A stretch of DNA of 64,000 nucleotides from Peptoniphilus_B koenoeneniae (lineage in GTDB: Bacteria; Bacillota; Clostridia; Tissierellales; Peptoniphilaceae): contig NZ_JAUSTN010000002.1 of the NCBI RefSeq assembly GCF_030812875.1, positions 124,001-188,000 on the forward strand, given 5' to 3'. Position 1 is the stretch's first letter, and every line of letters starts with the position of its first letter. The translations under genes and the position numbers were made by a program. Positions 35,284 to 45,600 of this stretch are shown one piece after another. The notes beneath the pieces are model-generated. The model was not told where the DNA came from. It ran no database searches and worked only from the letters and a program-made list of their open reading frames with translations.

Positions 35284-35702
35284 TATAATCTACCTAAAAT
35301 CATAATAGAAATAATAAGTCCGTAGATTGCAATTCCTTCAGCCAAGCCTAAGAAAAGCATAGACTTTCCTAAAATCTTAGGATCTTCACTTACAGCACCT
35401 ATTGCTGATGAACCTACATTGGCAACGGCAACTCCAGCTCCTAAAGCTGCAAGACCTGTTGAAAGTCCTGCTGCAATATAGCCTAAGCCTGTTCCTCCAT
35501 TTCCTTCAGCTTGAGCTTGGACAAAACCAGGAACGATTGTCACTGCAACAAAAAATAAAATCGGTAAAAATCCCAAAAGATTAAATCTTAAAATTTTTCT
35601 CATCCTAACTTCATCAGCACTTGTTCCCTTATAAATGTAATAAATACCTGTTGTGATTATAGAAAGAACAAAAAGTGTAGAAACAACTAAAACTAATTCC
35701 AT
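35283..35702 (-). CDS. ntpK: V-type ATPase subunit K (membrane rotor ring)
   Basis: 139 aa, four helices. The C-terminal hairpin (residues 72-137) is a normal c-subunit, glycine/alanine-rich, with the ion-binding Glu122 in GLAEGIAIYG. The N-terminal hairpin (3-62) has a basic linker (RMRKILRF) and no carboxylate, so each subunit seems to carry one ion site per four helices, as in V-type K rings. The Na-type ESTGIY motif is not present, and the ion (Na or H) cannot be told. Confidence 0.93.
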   Translation of the reverse strand: MELVLVVSTLFVLSIITTGIYYIYKGTSADEVRMRKILRFNLLGFLPILFFVAVTIVPGFVQAQAEGNGGTGLGYIAAGLSTGLAALGAGVAVANVGSSAIGAVSEDPKILGKSMLFLGLAEGIAIYGLIISIMILGRL

Positions 35703-37628
35703 TTATTTTTCCTCCAATTCAATAGTGGTTGGTATAAATTCATAACCATCACCGTAATAAAATTTACTGAACATTTCATAATATTCAAGTCTTAAACTTT
35801 GTATAAATACAATTAGGCCTTCAAGACCTATGATTACTATATTTCCTATAACAAGAGAAAGTATATTTAAACCTTCATTGTTTAACATCTTTCCTATTGT
35901 TTCAAAAGCTAAAAACAAACCTACGTGGTTTATGGCAAAAGCTCCAACTCTTATAAAAGAAATAATATTTGAAACAATACTCAAAACTCCTTCAAGGAGA
36001 GAGAAAACCGCTTCAATATAGTAGCCTTCTTCAATTTTATGAGGCTTTTTCGTTATAAGAGATAGGATTTGCTTTTTAAATACCATTGATAAAAGTGATA
36101 AAACAATTATTATCACCGCTATTTTTGTTGGTATTAAAGTTTTTTTCAATAGGGGACCACAGGCCAAATTAATTACCATTAAAAAAACTATAAAACCTGC
36201 TAGGCCTTCTTTTCCAAAAATAGCTTCTTCCAAATCATTAAAATTAAACTTGTTTATAAAGCCTACAAAATATGAGATTAAAAGAAATATAAGGCCTACA
36301 AGTATGGCACTCATAAGACTTGTATTTATATTACTGAAAGGTCTCATAAATATTGCTGGTATAATACTTTCCATTCCGAAAACGGATCCGTATAAAAATC
36401 CGAAAATTGTAGATGCAATTCCAAGTCTTTTTAAAAGTCCGCCAAAGTCTTTATTTTTTATTAAAAATCCCGCCATGAAAAATACAAGCCCCTGACCTAC
36501 ATCTCCGAACATGGCTCCGAATAAAAACATATATGTTACCGCAAATAAAAAAGTTGGATCTTTTTCTTTATAATTTGGTACTCCGTACATTTTAATCAGT
36601 AGCTCAAAGGGCCTTGCGAAAAAAGAATTTTTAAGCTTTGTAGGTGGTGTAACATTATCTTCTTCAGGCGATCTCTCTTTTATGACAATATCTTTATAAG
36701 AAGTTAAAATTTCTTTTAGCTTTGGAATATCTCTTTCTGCTATCCACCCGGACATATAAAAATATTTGTTACTCCTTGCCATAAAATGTTTCACTTCTTC
36801 AATTCTGTCCTTTAAAAACATTGAAACAATATGGCTTTCAATTTTAACTTTGTTTTCTCTTAAAAAATTATCTCTTTTTTCTAAAATTTCTTTTTTTCTT
36901 TTGGTTAAATCTTCTTCCTGTTTGTCAAGTTCTCCTAAAATCTCTTTGGCAGTACCCTTGCTCTTTCCAAGAATTTCAACATCTTGCCAATTTAAGCTTT
37001 TTAAAATTCTGTCAATTTCATTTGTAACTTCTTTTGGATAAATCGCAAGATAAACTTCACCGTCATCGCTTGTTGCAGTATGAAAAATTACAGCAAGAAT
37101 ATTTCCATAATTTTTCTTTAAACGAAACCTTGCTTCCTTATCTAAAATTCCAAACCTTACATTGAAAAAATCTAAATTTGATAAATCCGAGAGGTCAATT
37201 TGAACATTCTTAAACAAATCGTAATTATTTTTTATTCCTCTCACTCTTTTTAAATCTCCATCAATTTTTTGAATTTCATCAATATCTCTATTTATATCTT
37301 CAAAAAAACTGTCGGTATCTTCTAAAAGTTCTCCCTTATCATAATAATCACTTAAATCTTTTATTTTGAAAAAATCCATAAGCTTTTCAGCTTGTTTTGA
37401 ACGAATTTCAGAATTTTCATCTCTTTCAAAAGAACTTATATGACTAAGTTCTATAGTCCTTTCCAGGTTTTGTTCATTTTCCAAGCTGTAATTAAAAGCG
37501 TTATTTTCTATTTCCAATTGCGCATTTATTATATTAACCATTTTAGACTTTAAAATCTGAGCGATAACCTGATCCATTTCGGATAAGTCTCCCGCCAGAT
37601 TTATAATTTTCATTTTTTCTACAGCCAA
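35703..37628 (-). CDS. ntpI: V-type ATPase subunit I (stator a-subunit)
   Basis: 641 aa. Hydrophilic, coiled-coil N-terminal half (cytoplasmic) and a C-terminal membrane half with about seven to eight helices, including GAMFGDVGQGLVFF, FGFLYGSVFG and SFIRVGAFAINHVGL, which carries the essential arginine. It forms the ion half-channels against the K ring. A TTG start at 37628 has AAGGAAGTG upstream; an ATG five codons later is the alternative. Confidence 0.95.
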   Translation of the reverse strand: MAVEKMKIINLAGDLSEMDQVIAQILKSKMVNIINAQLEIENNAFNYSLENEQNLERTIELSHISSFERDENSEIRSKQAEKLMDFFKIKDLSDYYDKGELLEDTDSFFEDINRDIDEIQKIDGDLKRVRGIKNNYDLFKNVQIDLSDLSNLDFFNVRFGILDKEARFRLKKNYGNILAVIFHTATSDDGEVYLAIYPKEVTNEIDRILKSLNWQDVEILGKSKGTAKEILGELDKQEEDLTKRKKEILEKRDNFLRENKVKIESHIVSMFLKDRIEEVKHFMARSNKYFYMSGWIAERDIPKLKEILTSYKDIVIKERSPEEDNVTPPTKLKNSFFARPFELLIKMYGVPNYKEKDPTFLFAVTYMFLFGAMFGDVGQGLVFFMAGFLIKNKDFGGLLKRLGIASTIFGFLYGSVFGMESIIPAIFMRPFSNINTSLMSAILVGLIFLLISYFVGFINKFNFNDLEEAIFGKEGLAGFIVFLMVINLACGPLLKKTLIPTKIAVIIIVLSLLSMVFKKQILSLITKKPHKIEEGYYIEAVFSLLEGVLSIVSNIISFIRVGAFAINHVGLFLAFETIGKMLNNEGLNILSLVIGNIVIIGLEGLIVFIQSLRLEYYEMFSKFYYGDGYEFIPTTIELEEK

Positions 37629-38650
37629 ATTTGTTCACTTCCTTTGTAACTTCTAACAAGATAGTTAAGAGATCTATCCAGACTCATATTAAATCTTCTA
37701 CTTTCCATAACTGAAGTTAAATCTTTAATTTCATAATTTAAAAGCAAAATAAAAGCCATAAATTTTGAAAAATCACTATTCTTCAAAAAATCACTCTTAG
37801 CTAAATAATAAATATACCTGTTATTTCTTCTGTCCATATATATGTCGGTATAAGTTCCATCAAACAAAAATTTATAGGGTCCTGATTTTATTTTTTCTAC
37901 AAATTTATCAAGACTTGAGTATGAAAGATCTTTTAAATCGTCAAAGCTTAAATAATGACCTCCCAAAACTGTAAAGTTAATAAGTTCTTCTGGAGAAAGA
38001 TCATAATATTTAAGACCTCTGTAAATCCAAATAATGTTTAAAAGATCTATCCTGATTCCAAGAAGCTCCAAGGCTGGTTTTTTATTTTGCCTGTCAAAAT
38101 TTTTTACCAAATTGAATAATTTTGTATAAAAAAACTTGTCCAAATTCATTTCCATATAAAAAAGAACAATGTCATCTTTTTCATCGGCATAGGGTTTTAA
38201 AATCTTTACAAATTCTTTATTTTTTATTTTTCCTATAAAATCTGCAATTGAAGAATTATTTTTTATATCATAATCCCTATAATTAAGAGTAATTAGCCTT
38301 GATTCCAGTGTTCTTGCTCCATCGCCTATTTTTAAAGTTCTGAGAATTTTCTTTATATCCATAATGGTAAACTCATTTAAAAGTTCCAGAGCAAATTCCC
38401 TATAGACTCCTTTAAAATATTTGCTTAATTTTTTTATTGTATTTATTCTATAGACCTGAAGTTTTTTTTCGGCTTCAAAAGAGTCTTCGTCTCCATCAAA
38501 AATAAAAGATAAACTTGTATTTTTTAAATATTCAATGATTTGACTTACACTGTTAAGCCTTGCCATATTTATATAATCTTCATCCTTTAAAAATTTTGAT
38601 GCCATGGCGCTCATTTTTGCATTAACTGCATTAAATTCACCTATAATCAT
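37619..38650 (-). CDS. ntpC: V-type ATPase subunit C (d-type, rotor-ring cap)
   Basis: 343 aa. AC39/subunit C family: helical, with LNYRDYDIKN, ELLGIRIDLLNIIWIYRGLKYY and YILLLNYEIKDLT-like C-terminal segment. It joins the K ring to the central stalk. It overlaps ntpI by 10 bases. Confidence 0.92.
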   Translation of the reverse strand: MIIGEFNAVNAKMSAMASKFLKDEDYINMARLNSVSQIIEYLKNTSLSFIFDGDEDSFEAEKKLQVYRINTIKKLSKYFKGVYREFALELLNEFTIMDIKKILRTLKIGDGARTLESRLITLNYRDYDIKNNSSIADFIGKIKNKEFVKILKPYADEKDDIVLFYMEMNLDKFFYTKLFNLVKNFDRQNKKPALELLGIRIDLLNIIWIYRGLKYYDLSPEELINFTVLGGHYLSFDDLKDLSYSSLDKFVEKIKSGPYKFLFDGTYTDIYMDRRNNRYIYYLAKSDFLKNSDFSKFMAFILLLNYEIKDLTSVMESRRFNMSLDRSLNYLVRSYKGSEQIWL

Positions 38651-38967
38651 TTTTCCACCGATAAGATAAATTTATTAAAGGCCTCTTTTAAAAGCTTTTC
38701 TTTTTTTTCTTCATAAATAGTGTCTATTTCATCTATTTTCTTTTTATTTTCACTAAGTCTTTTATTCGCCTCTTCCTGTCCATTTTTAATTATTTCATCG
38801 TACTTTTCATTGGCCTCTTTTGTTGCTTCTTCATTAATTTTAGATTCCATTTCAATTAAATTTTTTTTGCTTTCTTCCCTTATGCTTTTAATTTTTTCTT
38901 CGGTTTCTTTAATTAACTGAGAAGTTTTCTTGTCTATACTTATAATGCTTTCAATTGTTTCTTTCAT
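38647..38967 (-). CDS. V-type ATPase peripheral-stalk subunit (G/H type)
   Basis: 106 aa, one long Lys/Glu-rich coiled coil (ESIISIDKKTSQLIKETEEK onward). It matches in size and position the first operon gene of Enterococcus-type V-ATPases (NtpF), the partner of subunit E. Called by context and composition, since sequence signals in this family are weak. Start marked by GAAGGGATTAG before ATG. Confidence 0.82.
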   Translation of the reverse strand: MKETIESIISIDKKTSQLIKETEEKIKSIREESKKNLIEMESKINEEATKEANEKYDEIIKNGQEEANKRLSENKKKIDEIDTIYEEKKEKLLKEAFNKFILSVEK

Positions 38968-39093
38968 CTAATCCCTTCTTTCCCCTAAGTATTTAAAAAT
39001 TAGATTACAGTTTTATTTTACCCAATTTTTATAAAACTTTATAAGGGTTCAATGAATATCATTATAAACTTAAAAATAAAAAAGTAAAATTTA

Positions 39094-39125
39094 AAAAAAC
39101 TGACAAGAAATATTCTTGTCAGTTT
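39094..39125 (-). terminator. Terminator after the P-type ATPase gene
   Basis: AAACTGACAAGAA pairs with TTCTTGTCAGTTT around 3 bases (39097-39125), with a T run on the minus strand. Confidence 0.92.
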
Positions 39126-39132
39126 ATAAAAT

Positions 39133-41304
39133 TTATTTTATTTTTAAAGCTCTGAGAGAATTTAAAATGGCTATTAAAGTAACTCCCGTATCTGCAAAAA
39201 CGCCTGCCCACATTGTAGCAAAACCTAAAGCTCCAAGAATCAAAACTATTAATTTTACTACAATAGCAAAAATTATATTTTGATTTACTATTTTTGAAGT
39301 TCCTTTAGAAATTTTAATTCCCTTTGTTATTTTATTTAATTCATCAGTCATTATTACAACGTCTGATGCTTCAATAGCAATGTCACTTCCTATCTTACCC
39401 ATGGAAATTCCCACATCACTTAAAGCAAGAACAGGACTATCGTTAACTCCATCTCCTACAAAGGAAACATTTCCATTATTAGATTTTTTAATTTTTTCAA
39501 ACTCCTTAACCTTGTCTAAGGGAAGGAGTCCCCCTTTTACAAAATCTATTCCTACAAGTTTTCCGAATTCTTGTGCGCTTTCTTCCGTGTCTCCTGAAAG
39601 CATATAAGTTTTTATTTTTAATTTTTTCAATTTTTCAATAAAACTTTTTGCTTCAGGTTTTACTATGTCAGATACGAGAATCATACCTATCACATTACCA
39701 TCAACGGAAATATAAACCTGAGTTCCACTTCCCTCAGCTTTTTTATTAACTAAAGAGGCATTTCCAACTAAAACTTTTTTACCTTTGTAGGTGTAACTTA
39801 TTCCCTTGCCTGAAATTTCTTTAAAATTTTCAGGCACTTCATTTATTTCTCCATATTTATTTTTAATAGCCTTTGCTATAGGGTGGTTTGAACCTTGTTC
39901 CCCAAGGGCTGCAAGTTCCAAAACTTCTTCTTCAGAATAATTTTCAAAAGTTTTTATTTGTGAAACTTCAAAAACTCCCTTTGTAATTGTTCCTGTTTTA
40001 TCAAAAACCATTACTTCAATATTTTTTAAAGCTTCAAGATAATTTCCACCTTTAACAAATATTCCTGATCTTGATGCTGCTCCTATTCCTCCAAAAATTC
40101 CAAGAGGAACTGAAATAATAAAGGCACAAGGGCACGATAAAACTAAAAACAAAGCTCCACGATAAACTGCTTCCTTAAATTCAATGTTAAAAATTTTCGG
40201 TCCTAACAAAAGCATTAGTAAAGATATTAAACATACAATTGGAGTATAAACCCTTGAAAATTTTGTAATTGTTTTTTCAACGGAAGCTTTTTTTGAGCCT
40301 GCATTCTCTACTAAATCAATTATTTTTGCTATACTTCCTTCTGCATAAGCTTTTGTAACTTCTATTTGCAAAATGCTTCCTGTATTTATTGAACCGGAAT
40401 GGATTTCATCTCCAACATTAACTTTTACAGGAAGGGATTCTCCTGTTAAGTTTGAAGTGTCTATAAAAGATTGTCCTTCTCTTACTATCCCTTCAAGGGC
40501 AACTTTTTCACCAGGCTTTACAATAATTATTTCTCCAGGCTTTACTTCTTCAGGTGCAACTTTTATAAAGTTCTCTCCTCTTAACACATTGGCAAAATCA
40601 GGTTTTAGTTCAAGCATTGCCTTAATATTTTTTCTGCTTTTTTCAAGAGCCATATCTTCAAAAAGTTCACCTATGTTGTAAAATAACATAACTGCTAAAG
40701 CTTCAGGATATTCTCCGATTAAAATTGCAGCAATTGTTGCAAGACTCATTAGAAAATTTTCATCAAAGATTTCTCCACGTCCTATATTCTTTATTGCTTT
40801 TAAAAGAACATGATATCCTAAGGCAAAATAAAGGCCTATAATTATATAATTTTCATAAGAAAGAGGCTCCATAAAAAATCCCTTTAATAAAAATAAAAAA
40901 GAAACTATATAGATTCCAATTTTATAGGGGCTTATTTTTTCTTCCTCGTCTTCTTCTATTTGGTCTTTATCTATTTTTTCTATATCTTCGATTACTTCAA
41001 CATCTCTTTCAAATTTTTTTACAGAGGCTTCAACGGCATTTTTTAAACTTTCTTGTCCCCTATGTAAAAGAGATAATTTCTGATTTGAAAAATTATAGTC
41101 TAAATCCACAACTCTTTGATTCTTTTTTATATCATCTATGATTTTTGCAGTGCAGTTAGGGCAATTTAAGCCCTTTAAAATGAAAGAGGATTTAAAAATT
41201 TCTTCATTGTTTTGAGTTTTTAAGTTTTCTAAATTTTTTTCACTAATATTCGAGCTTCTTTTACTCAGCTTTTTTATATTTTTATTATTAATTGTTTTAA
41301 TCAT
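39133..41304 (-). CDS. cadA: Heavy-metal P1B-type ATPase, Zn/Cd type
   Basis: 723 aa from ATG 41304, which follows AAGGAGG at 8 bases; an in-frame TTG 24 bases upstream lies before that Shine-Dalgarno. One N-terminal metal-binding domain with GLNCPNC, eight membrane helices, CPC in VLSCPCAFIISVPLG, phosphorylation site FDKTGTITKG, HP motif SNHPIAKA and hinge GDGVNDSPVLALSDVG. The CPC motif plus lack of Cu-type YN/MxxS patterns fits Zn/Cd/Pb export. An ArsR/SmtB-like operator lies just upstream, but no repressor gene is adjacent. Confidence 0.9.
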   Translation of the reverse strand: MIKTINNKNIKKLSKRSSNISEKNLENLKTQNNEEIFKSSFILKGLNCPNCTAKIIDDIKKNQRVVDLDYNFSNQKLSLLHRGQESLKNAVEASVKKFERDVEVIEDIEKIDKDQIEEDEEEKISPYKIGIYIVSFLFLLKGFFMEPLSYENYIIIGLYFALGYHVLLKAIKNIGRGEIFDENFLMSLATIAAILIGEYPEALAVMLFYNIGELFEDMALEKSRKNIKAMLELKPDFANVLRGENFIKVAPEEVKPGEIIIVKPGEKVALEGIVREGQSFIDTSNLTGESLPVKVNVGDEIHSGSINTGSILQIEVTKAYAEGSIAKIIDLVENAGSKKASVEKTITKFSRVYTPIVCLISLLMLLLGPKIFNIEFKEAVYRGALFLVLSCPCAFIISVPLGIFGGIGAASRSGIFVKGGNYLEALKNIEVMVFDKTGTITKGVFEVSQIKTFENYSEEEVLELAALGEQGSNHPIAKAIKNKYGEINEVPENFKEISGKGISYTYKGKKVLVGNASLVNKKAEGSGTQVYISVDGNVIGMILVSDIVKPEAKSFIEKLKKLKIKTYMLSGDTEESAQEFGKLVGIDFVKGGLLPLDKVKEFEKIKKSNNGNVSFVGDGVNDSPVLALSDVGISMGKIGSDIAIEASDVVIMTDELNKITKGIKISKGTSKIVNQNIIFAIVVKLIVLILGALGFATMWAGVFADTGVTLIAILNSLRALKIK

Positions 41305-41326
41305 TTTAAGACTTTCCTCCTTTTTC

Positions 41327-41357
41327 AATATGAACGATTATTCATACATTCATATTA
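41327..41357. promoter_or_regulatory. ArsR/SmtB-type operator upstream of cadA
   Basis: TATGAA-CGATTA-TTCATA (41329-41346) inside AATATGAACGATTATTCATA, which fits the 12-2-12 ArsR/SmtB pattern (TGAAC...TTCA), followed by a further half-site TTCATA. It lies between the cadA Shine-Dalgarno and the divergent aldo/keto reductase gene. Confidence 0.65.
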
Positions 41358-41436
41358 AGTCCTAGTTTTTTATTTGTCAATGCTTTTCCTGAAAAGTTTT
41401 TTATTTTGGGTTAGAATCTTTATAGAGGTGATATAT

Positions 41437-42570
41437 TTGTGCAAAAAATTTGGTAATAAAAAATTAGGATTTGGACTTATGAGGCTTCCTCAAAATAAAA
41501 CTGATAAAAAAGATTTATCGGAAGACAAGGTAAATTTTGAAGAAGTTTCAAAAATGGTGGATTATTTTTTAGAAAATGGTTTTAATTATTTCGACACTGC
41601 CCATGGATATCACTGCGGACTAAGTGAAATTGCAGTTAAAAATTGCTTAACTTCTCGTCATAAACGTGAAGAGTATATTCTTACAAATAAACTTACAGCC
41701 CCTTATTTTAATAATCAGGAAGAAATTTATAAATTTTTTAATGAACAACTTAAAATTTGTGGTGTAGAATATTTTGACAATTATTTAATACATTCTGTTT
41801 CTAAAAATAATTACAAAAAATTTTTAGACTGCAAGGCCTTTGAAAGTCTTGTAGATTTAAAAAATAAAGGTCTTATAAAACATATAGGTATGTCTTTTCA
41901 CGACTCCCCTGAACTTTTAGATGAAATTTTAAAAGCTCATCCAGAGCTGGAAATGGTACAAATTCAATTTAATTATATTGATTTTGAAGACGAAAAAATT
42001 AAAGCAAAAGAAAATTACGAAGTTATAAGAAAATATAATAAAGATATTATCGTTATGGAACCTGTTAAAGGTGGAAAACTTACAAATCTACCTAAGGAAG
42101 CTGAAAATATTTTTTCTGAACTTTCCAATTTTTCACCGGCAAGTTATGCTATAAGATATGCAGCAAGCTTTGATGGGGTTAAAATGGTTCTTTCAGGCAT
42201 GAGCAGCTTTGAACAAATGAAAGACAATATGACTTTTATGACAAACTTTGAAAAGCTTGAAGAAAAAGATTATAAAGTAATTGAAAAAGTTGTAAAAATC
42301 TTAAAAAATATTGATCAAGTTCCCTGTACATTTTGTGAATATTGTCTTGAAGGATGCCCAAAAAATATTTTTATTCCTAAATTAATTGAGCTTTATAATT
42401 CTCACTTAATTTATCCTGAAGCAGACTATTCTCACGATTATGAACTTGCAACAAGAAGTTCTGGAAAGGCTGGAGATTGCATTAAGTGTAAAAAATGCGA
42501 AAAAATTTGTCCTCAACAAATTTATATAACTCAGGTCCTTGAAAAAATAAGTTCTGAATTTGAAAACTAA
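41437..42570 (+). CDS. Aldo/keto reductase with ferredoxin-type 4Fe-4S C-terminus
   Basis: 377 aa from a TTG at 41437, set by AGAGGTG 6 bases upstream; the frame is open further 5' but lacks a site. N-terminal TIM-barrel AKR (KLGFGLMRLP, FDTAHGYH, KLTAPYF at the catalytic-lysine position, EPVKGGKL). Two cysteine clusters at the C-terminus (CTFCEYCLEGCPKN and CIKCKKCEKICPQ) suit two 4Fe-4S clusters. Such proteins occur widely in anaerobes and are thought to couple ferredoxin-type electron transfer to reduction; the substrate is unknown. Confidence 0.9.
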   Translation: MCKKFGNKKLGFGLMRLPQNKTDKKDLSEDKVNFEEVSKMVDYFLENGFNYFDTAHGYHCGLSEIAVKNCLTSRHKREEYILTNKLTAPYFNNQEEIYKFFNEQLKICGVEYFDNYLIHSVSKNNYKKFLDCKAFESLVDLKNKGLIKHIGMSFHDSPELLDEILKAHPELEMVQIQFNYIDFEDEKIKAKENYEVIRKYNKDIIVMEPVKGGKLTNLPKEAENIFSELSNFSPASYAIRYAASFDGVKMVLSGMSSFEQMKDNMTFMTNFEKLEEKDYKVIEKVVKILKNIDQVPCTFCEYCLEGCPKNIFIPKLIELYNSHLIYPEADYSHDYELATRSSGKAGDCIKCKKCEKICPQQIYITQVLEKISSEFEN

Positions 42571-42579
42571 AAAAATAAA

Positions 42580-42612
42580 AAAAGAGGAAGTTTAAAAACT
42601 TCCTTTTTTTAC
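42580..42612. terminator. Bidirectional terminator between AKR and activase genes
   Basis: AGGAAGTTT (42585-42593) pairs with AAACTTCCT (42596-42604), A-rich before and T-rich after, between converging genes. Confidence 0.88.
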
Positions 42613-45600
42613 TTAAATTTAATTTTTCTTTTTTTCTTTTCTTGTTTTATCACTTTGCCTTCTATTTTTTCCAAATTTTTATTTGCCATGGAAAGCATAA
42701 GTTTGATTCTGTTAAATTGATTTACTTCGCTTGCTGATGCATCAAAGTCTATGGGAACTATATTTACATCACTGTAGTTATTTCTTATTGCCTTTATTAC
42801 GCCTTTTCCTGTTATATGGTTTGGAAGACATCCAAAGGGTTGAACACAAACAATATTTTTTACTCCATGTTCAATTAAATCAACCATTTCTCCCGTTAGA
42901 AGCCATCCTTCTCCATATTGATTTGAAAGACTTACATATTCATTTGCATAGGACATTATTGTTTTAATTTTTTCAGGAACTGGGTAACGGGAATCTTTTA
43001 AAAATTCTCTTACTATATTTCTGTAAATGTCTATATATTTTACTCCCAGGTTTCCTAAAAATCCCGCAAATCTTGATTTCGAAAGCTCTTTCGCTTTTAT
43101 TTGAGAGTTTTTAAATCCATATAAAATAAAATCCGTTAAGTCTGATATTACCGCTTCTGCTCCTTCTTCTTCAAGTTTATCTATTAGATGATTATTTGCA
43201 GCTGGTAAATATTTTACAAGTATCTCTCCCACAATGCCAACTTTTGGTTTAACTTCATCATTAATTTCAAGTCTTGAAAAATCTCTTATCATTGAACTTA
43301 CATTGGCTCTAAATCTGTTTATGTCAAAGGATTTTTCCTTTTGAATTTTTTCAATCCAATTTTCCAGTAAGATATTTGATGAGCCTTTTATCATTTCATA
43401 AGGTCTTGTTGCGTGAAGAAGTCTGCTTAAAAGGTCTCCGTACTGCATTGTAATTATTAATTTTCTAAAAAGTTTTATTATATGGCTTTTAGGAAGTTTT
43501 ATTCCCGGATGATTTTCTATTCCTTGGAAGGATAGGGCTAAAACCGGAACATGTCCATAACCTGCATCTTTTAATGCTTTTCTTATTAAGCCTACATAGT
43601 TTGATGCTCTACAAGCTCCTCCTGTTTGAGATATTAACAAAGTTAAATTATCTGTATCGTATTTTCCACTTTTTACTGCATCCATAAATTGACCTACAAC
43701 AAATGTTGTGGGATAACAAGCATCGTTATTTACATATTTAAGCCCTTCATTCACAACTTTGCTGTCAACTCTTTCAAGAAGTTCTAAATTAAAACCTTCT
43801 TCTTTGAGAATGGATGCAAATAACTTAAAGTGAATAGGTGCCATTTGCGGCATTAAAATCGTATGATTTTTTTTGTTTTCTTGAGTAAATAAGACCGGTT
43901 CAAATTTATATTTTTTGTTTACTTTTACTAGTTTTCTGTTTTCAACTGTTTCAAGCAAAGATCTTATTCTTATTTTTATTGCCCCTAAATTACTTACTTC
44001 ATCAATTTTTAAAACAGTATGAATTTTATTGTAGGATTTTAAAATTTCATTAACTTGATCTGTTGTTATGGCATCTATGCCGCAGCCGAAACTATTAAGT
44101 TGAACCATTTCAAGGTTTTCACTTTTTCCTACAAATTTTGCTGCCCTATATAATCTTGCATGGTAGGTCCATTGATCAAGGACTCTTAAGGATCCGTCAG
44201 TATCCGTAAGACCTGCTATGCTGTCCTCAGATAAAACTGCAAGTCCAAGAGATGTTATAAGTTCAGGTATTCCGTGATTTATTTCAGGATCGATGTGATA
44301 TGGTCTTCCTGCAAGAACTATTCCTCTTTTTTTGTTTTTCTTAAGATATTTAAGGGCATTTATTCCTTGAAGTTCAACATCATATCTATATAAGTCCTGT
44401 GCCTTATATCCCGCTCTTACAGCTTCTCTTATTTCATTTACAGGTATATTTGTAAAAACATCTGCCATTCTTTTTTCAAGTTTTTTTCTGTCTGCAAAGG
44501 ATATAAAAGGATTTAAAAATTTTACATTTTCATTTTTTATATTTTCAACATTATTTTTTATTACTTCACTATAGCCTGCAACGACAGGACAATTTAAATT
44601 GTTGTTTTGATTGTGAAATTCCTTTTCTTCATAAAAAACTCCAGGATAAAAAATAAATTTTATTCCTTTTTTTATTAAATTTTCAATGTGACCATGACTT
44701 ATTTTAGCAGGATAACAAGCTGTTTCTGATGTTATTGATTCAATACCTTCTTCATAAGTTTTTCTTGTAGACTCATCGGATAAAACAACATTAAATCCCA
44801 AGGTTTCAAAGAAATCATGCCAGAAAGGATAATTTTCATACATGTTTAAAACTCGAGGTATGCCTACTTTTCCCCTTCTTCCGTCACTAAATTCTTTTAA
44901 ATTAAAAAGTCTTTCGTATTTATACTTATATAAGTTTGGAATTTCTACATCTGATTTTATAGAAAGACCTGAGCCTCTTTCACATCTGTTACCTGAAATA
45001 TATCTCTTATTATTTGGAAATATGTTAACTCTTAATGCACAATTATTTGTACATCTTCCGCATTTTGCATCCATAGTTTTGTAAGTAAATTTTTTCAAAT
45101 CTTCAAAAGATATAATTGTCGATTTTTCTTTTGCTCTTTCCTTGGATATAAGGGCCATTCCAAAAGCACCCATCAACCCTGAAATAGATGGTCTCGTAGC
45201 ATTTCTTCCCGTTATTATTTCAAAAGCTCTTAAAACTGCATCACTTAAAAATGTTCCTCCTTGAACCACAATATGTTGTCCAAGTTCTTTAGGGTCTCTG
45301 ATTTTTATTACTTTTTGAATTGCATTTCTTATTACAGAAAATGCTAGACCTGCGGAAATATCTTCAAGGCTTGCCCCTTCTTTTTGTGCCTGTTTTACAT
45401 TTGAATTCATAAATACTGTACAGCGGCTTCCTAAGTCTACAGGATTTTTAGATTTTAAAGCTTCTTTAGAAAATTCTTCAGCAGTCATATTTACGCTTCT
45501 TGCAAAAGTTTCAAGAAAAGATCCACAACCTGAAGAACATGCTTCATTTAATAAAATTGATTCTATTATTCCATTTTCAATTTTCATGCTCTTCATATCT

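Noticed and set aside
38968..39093. Strong promoter of the V-ATPase operon
   Set aside because: A TAAAAT box is present, but no -35 at 16-18 bases; too weak to list.
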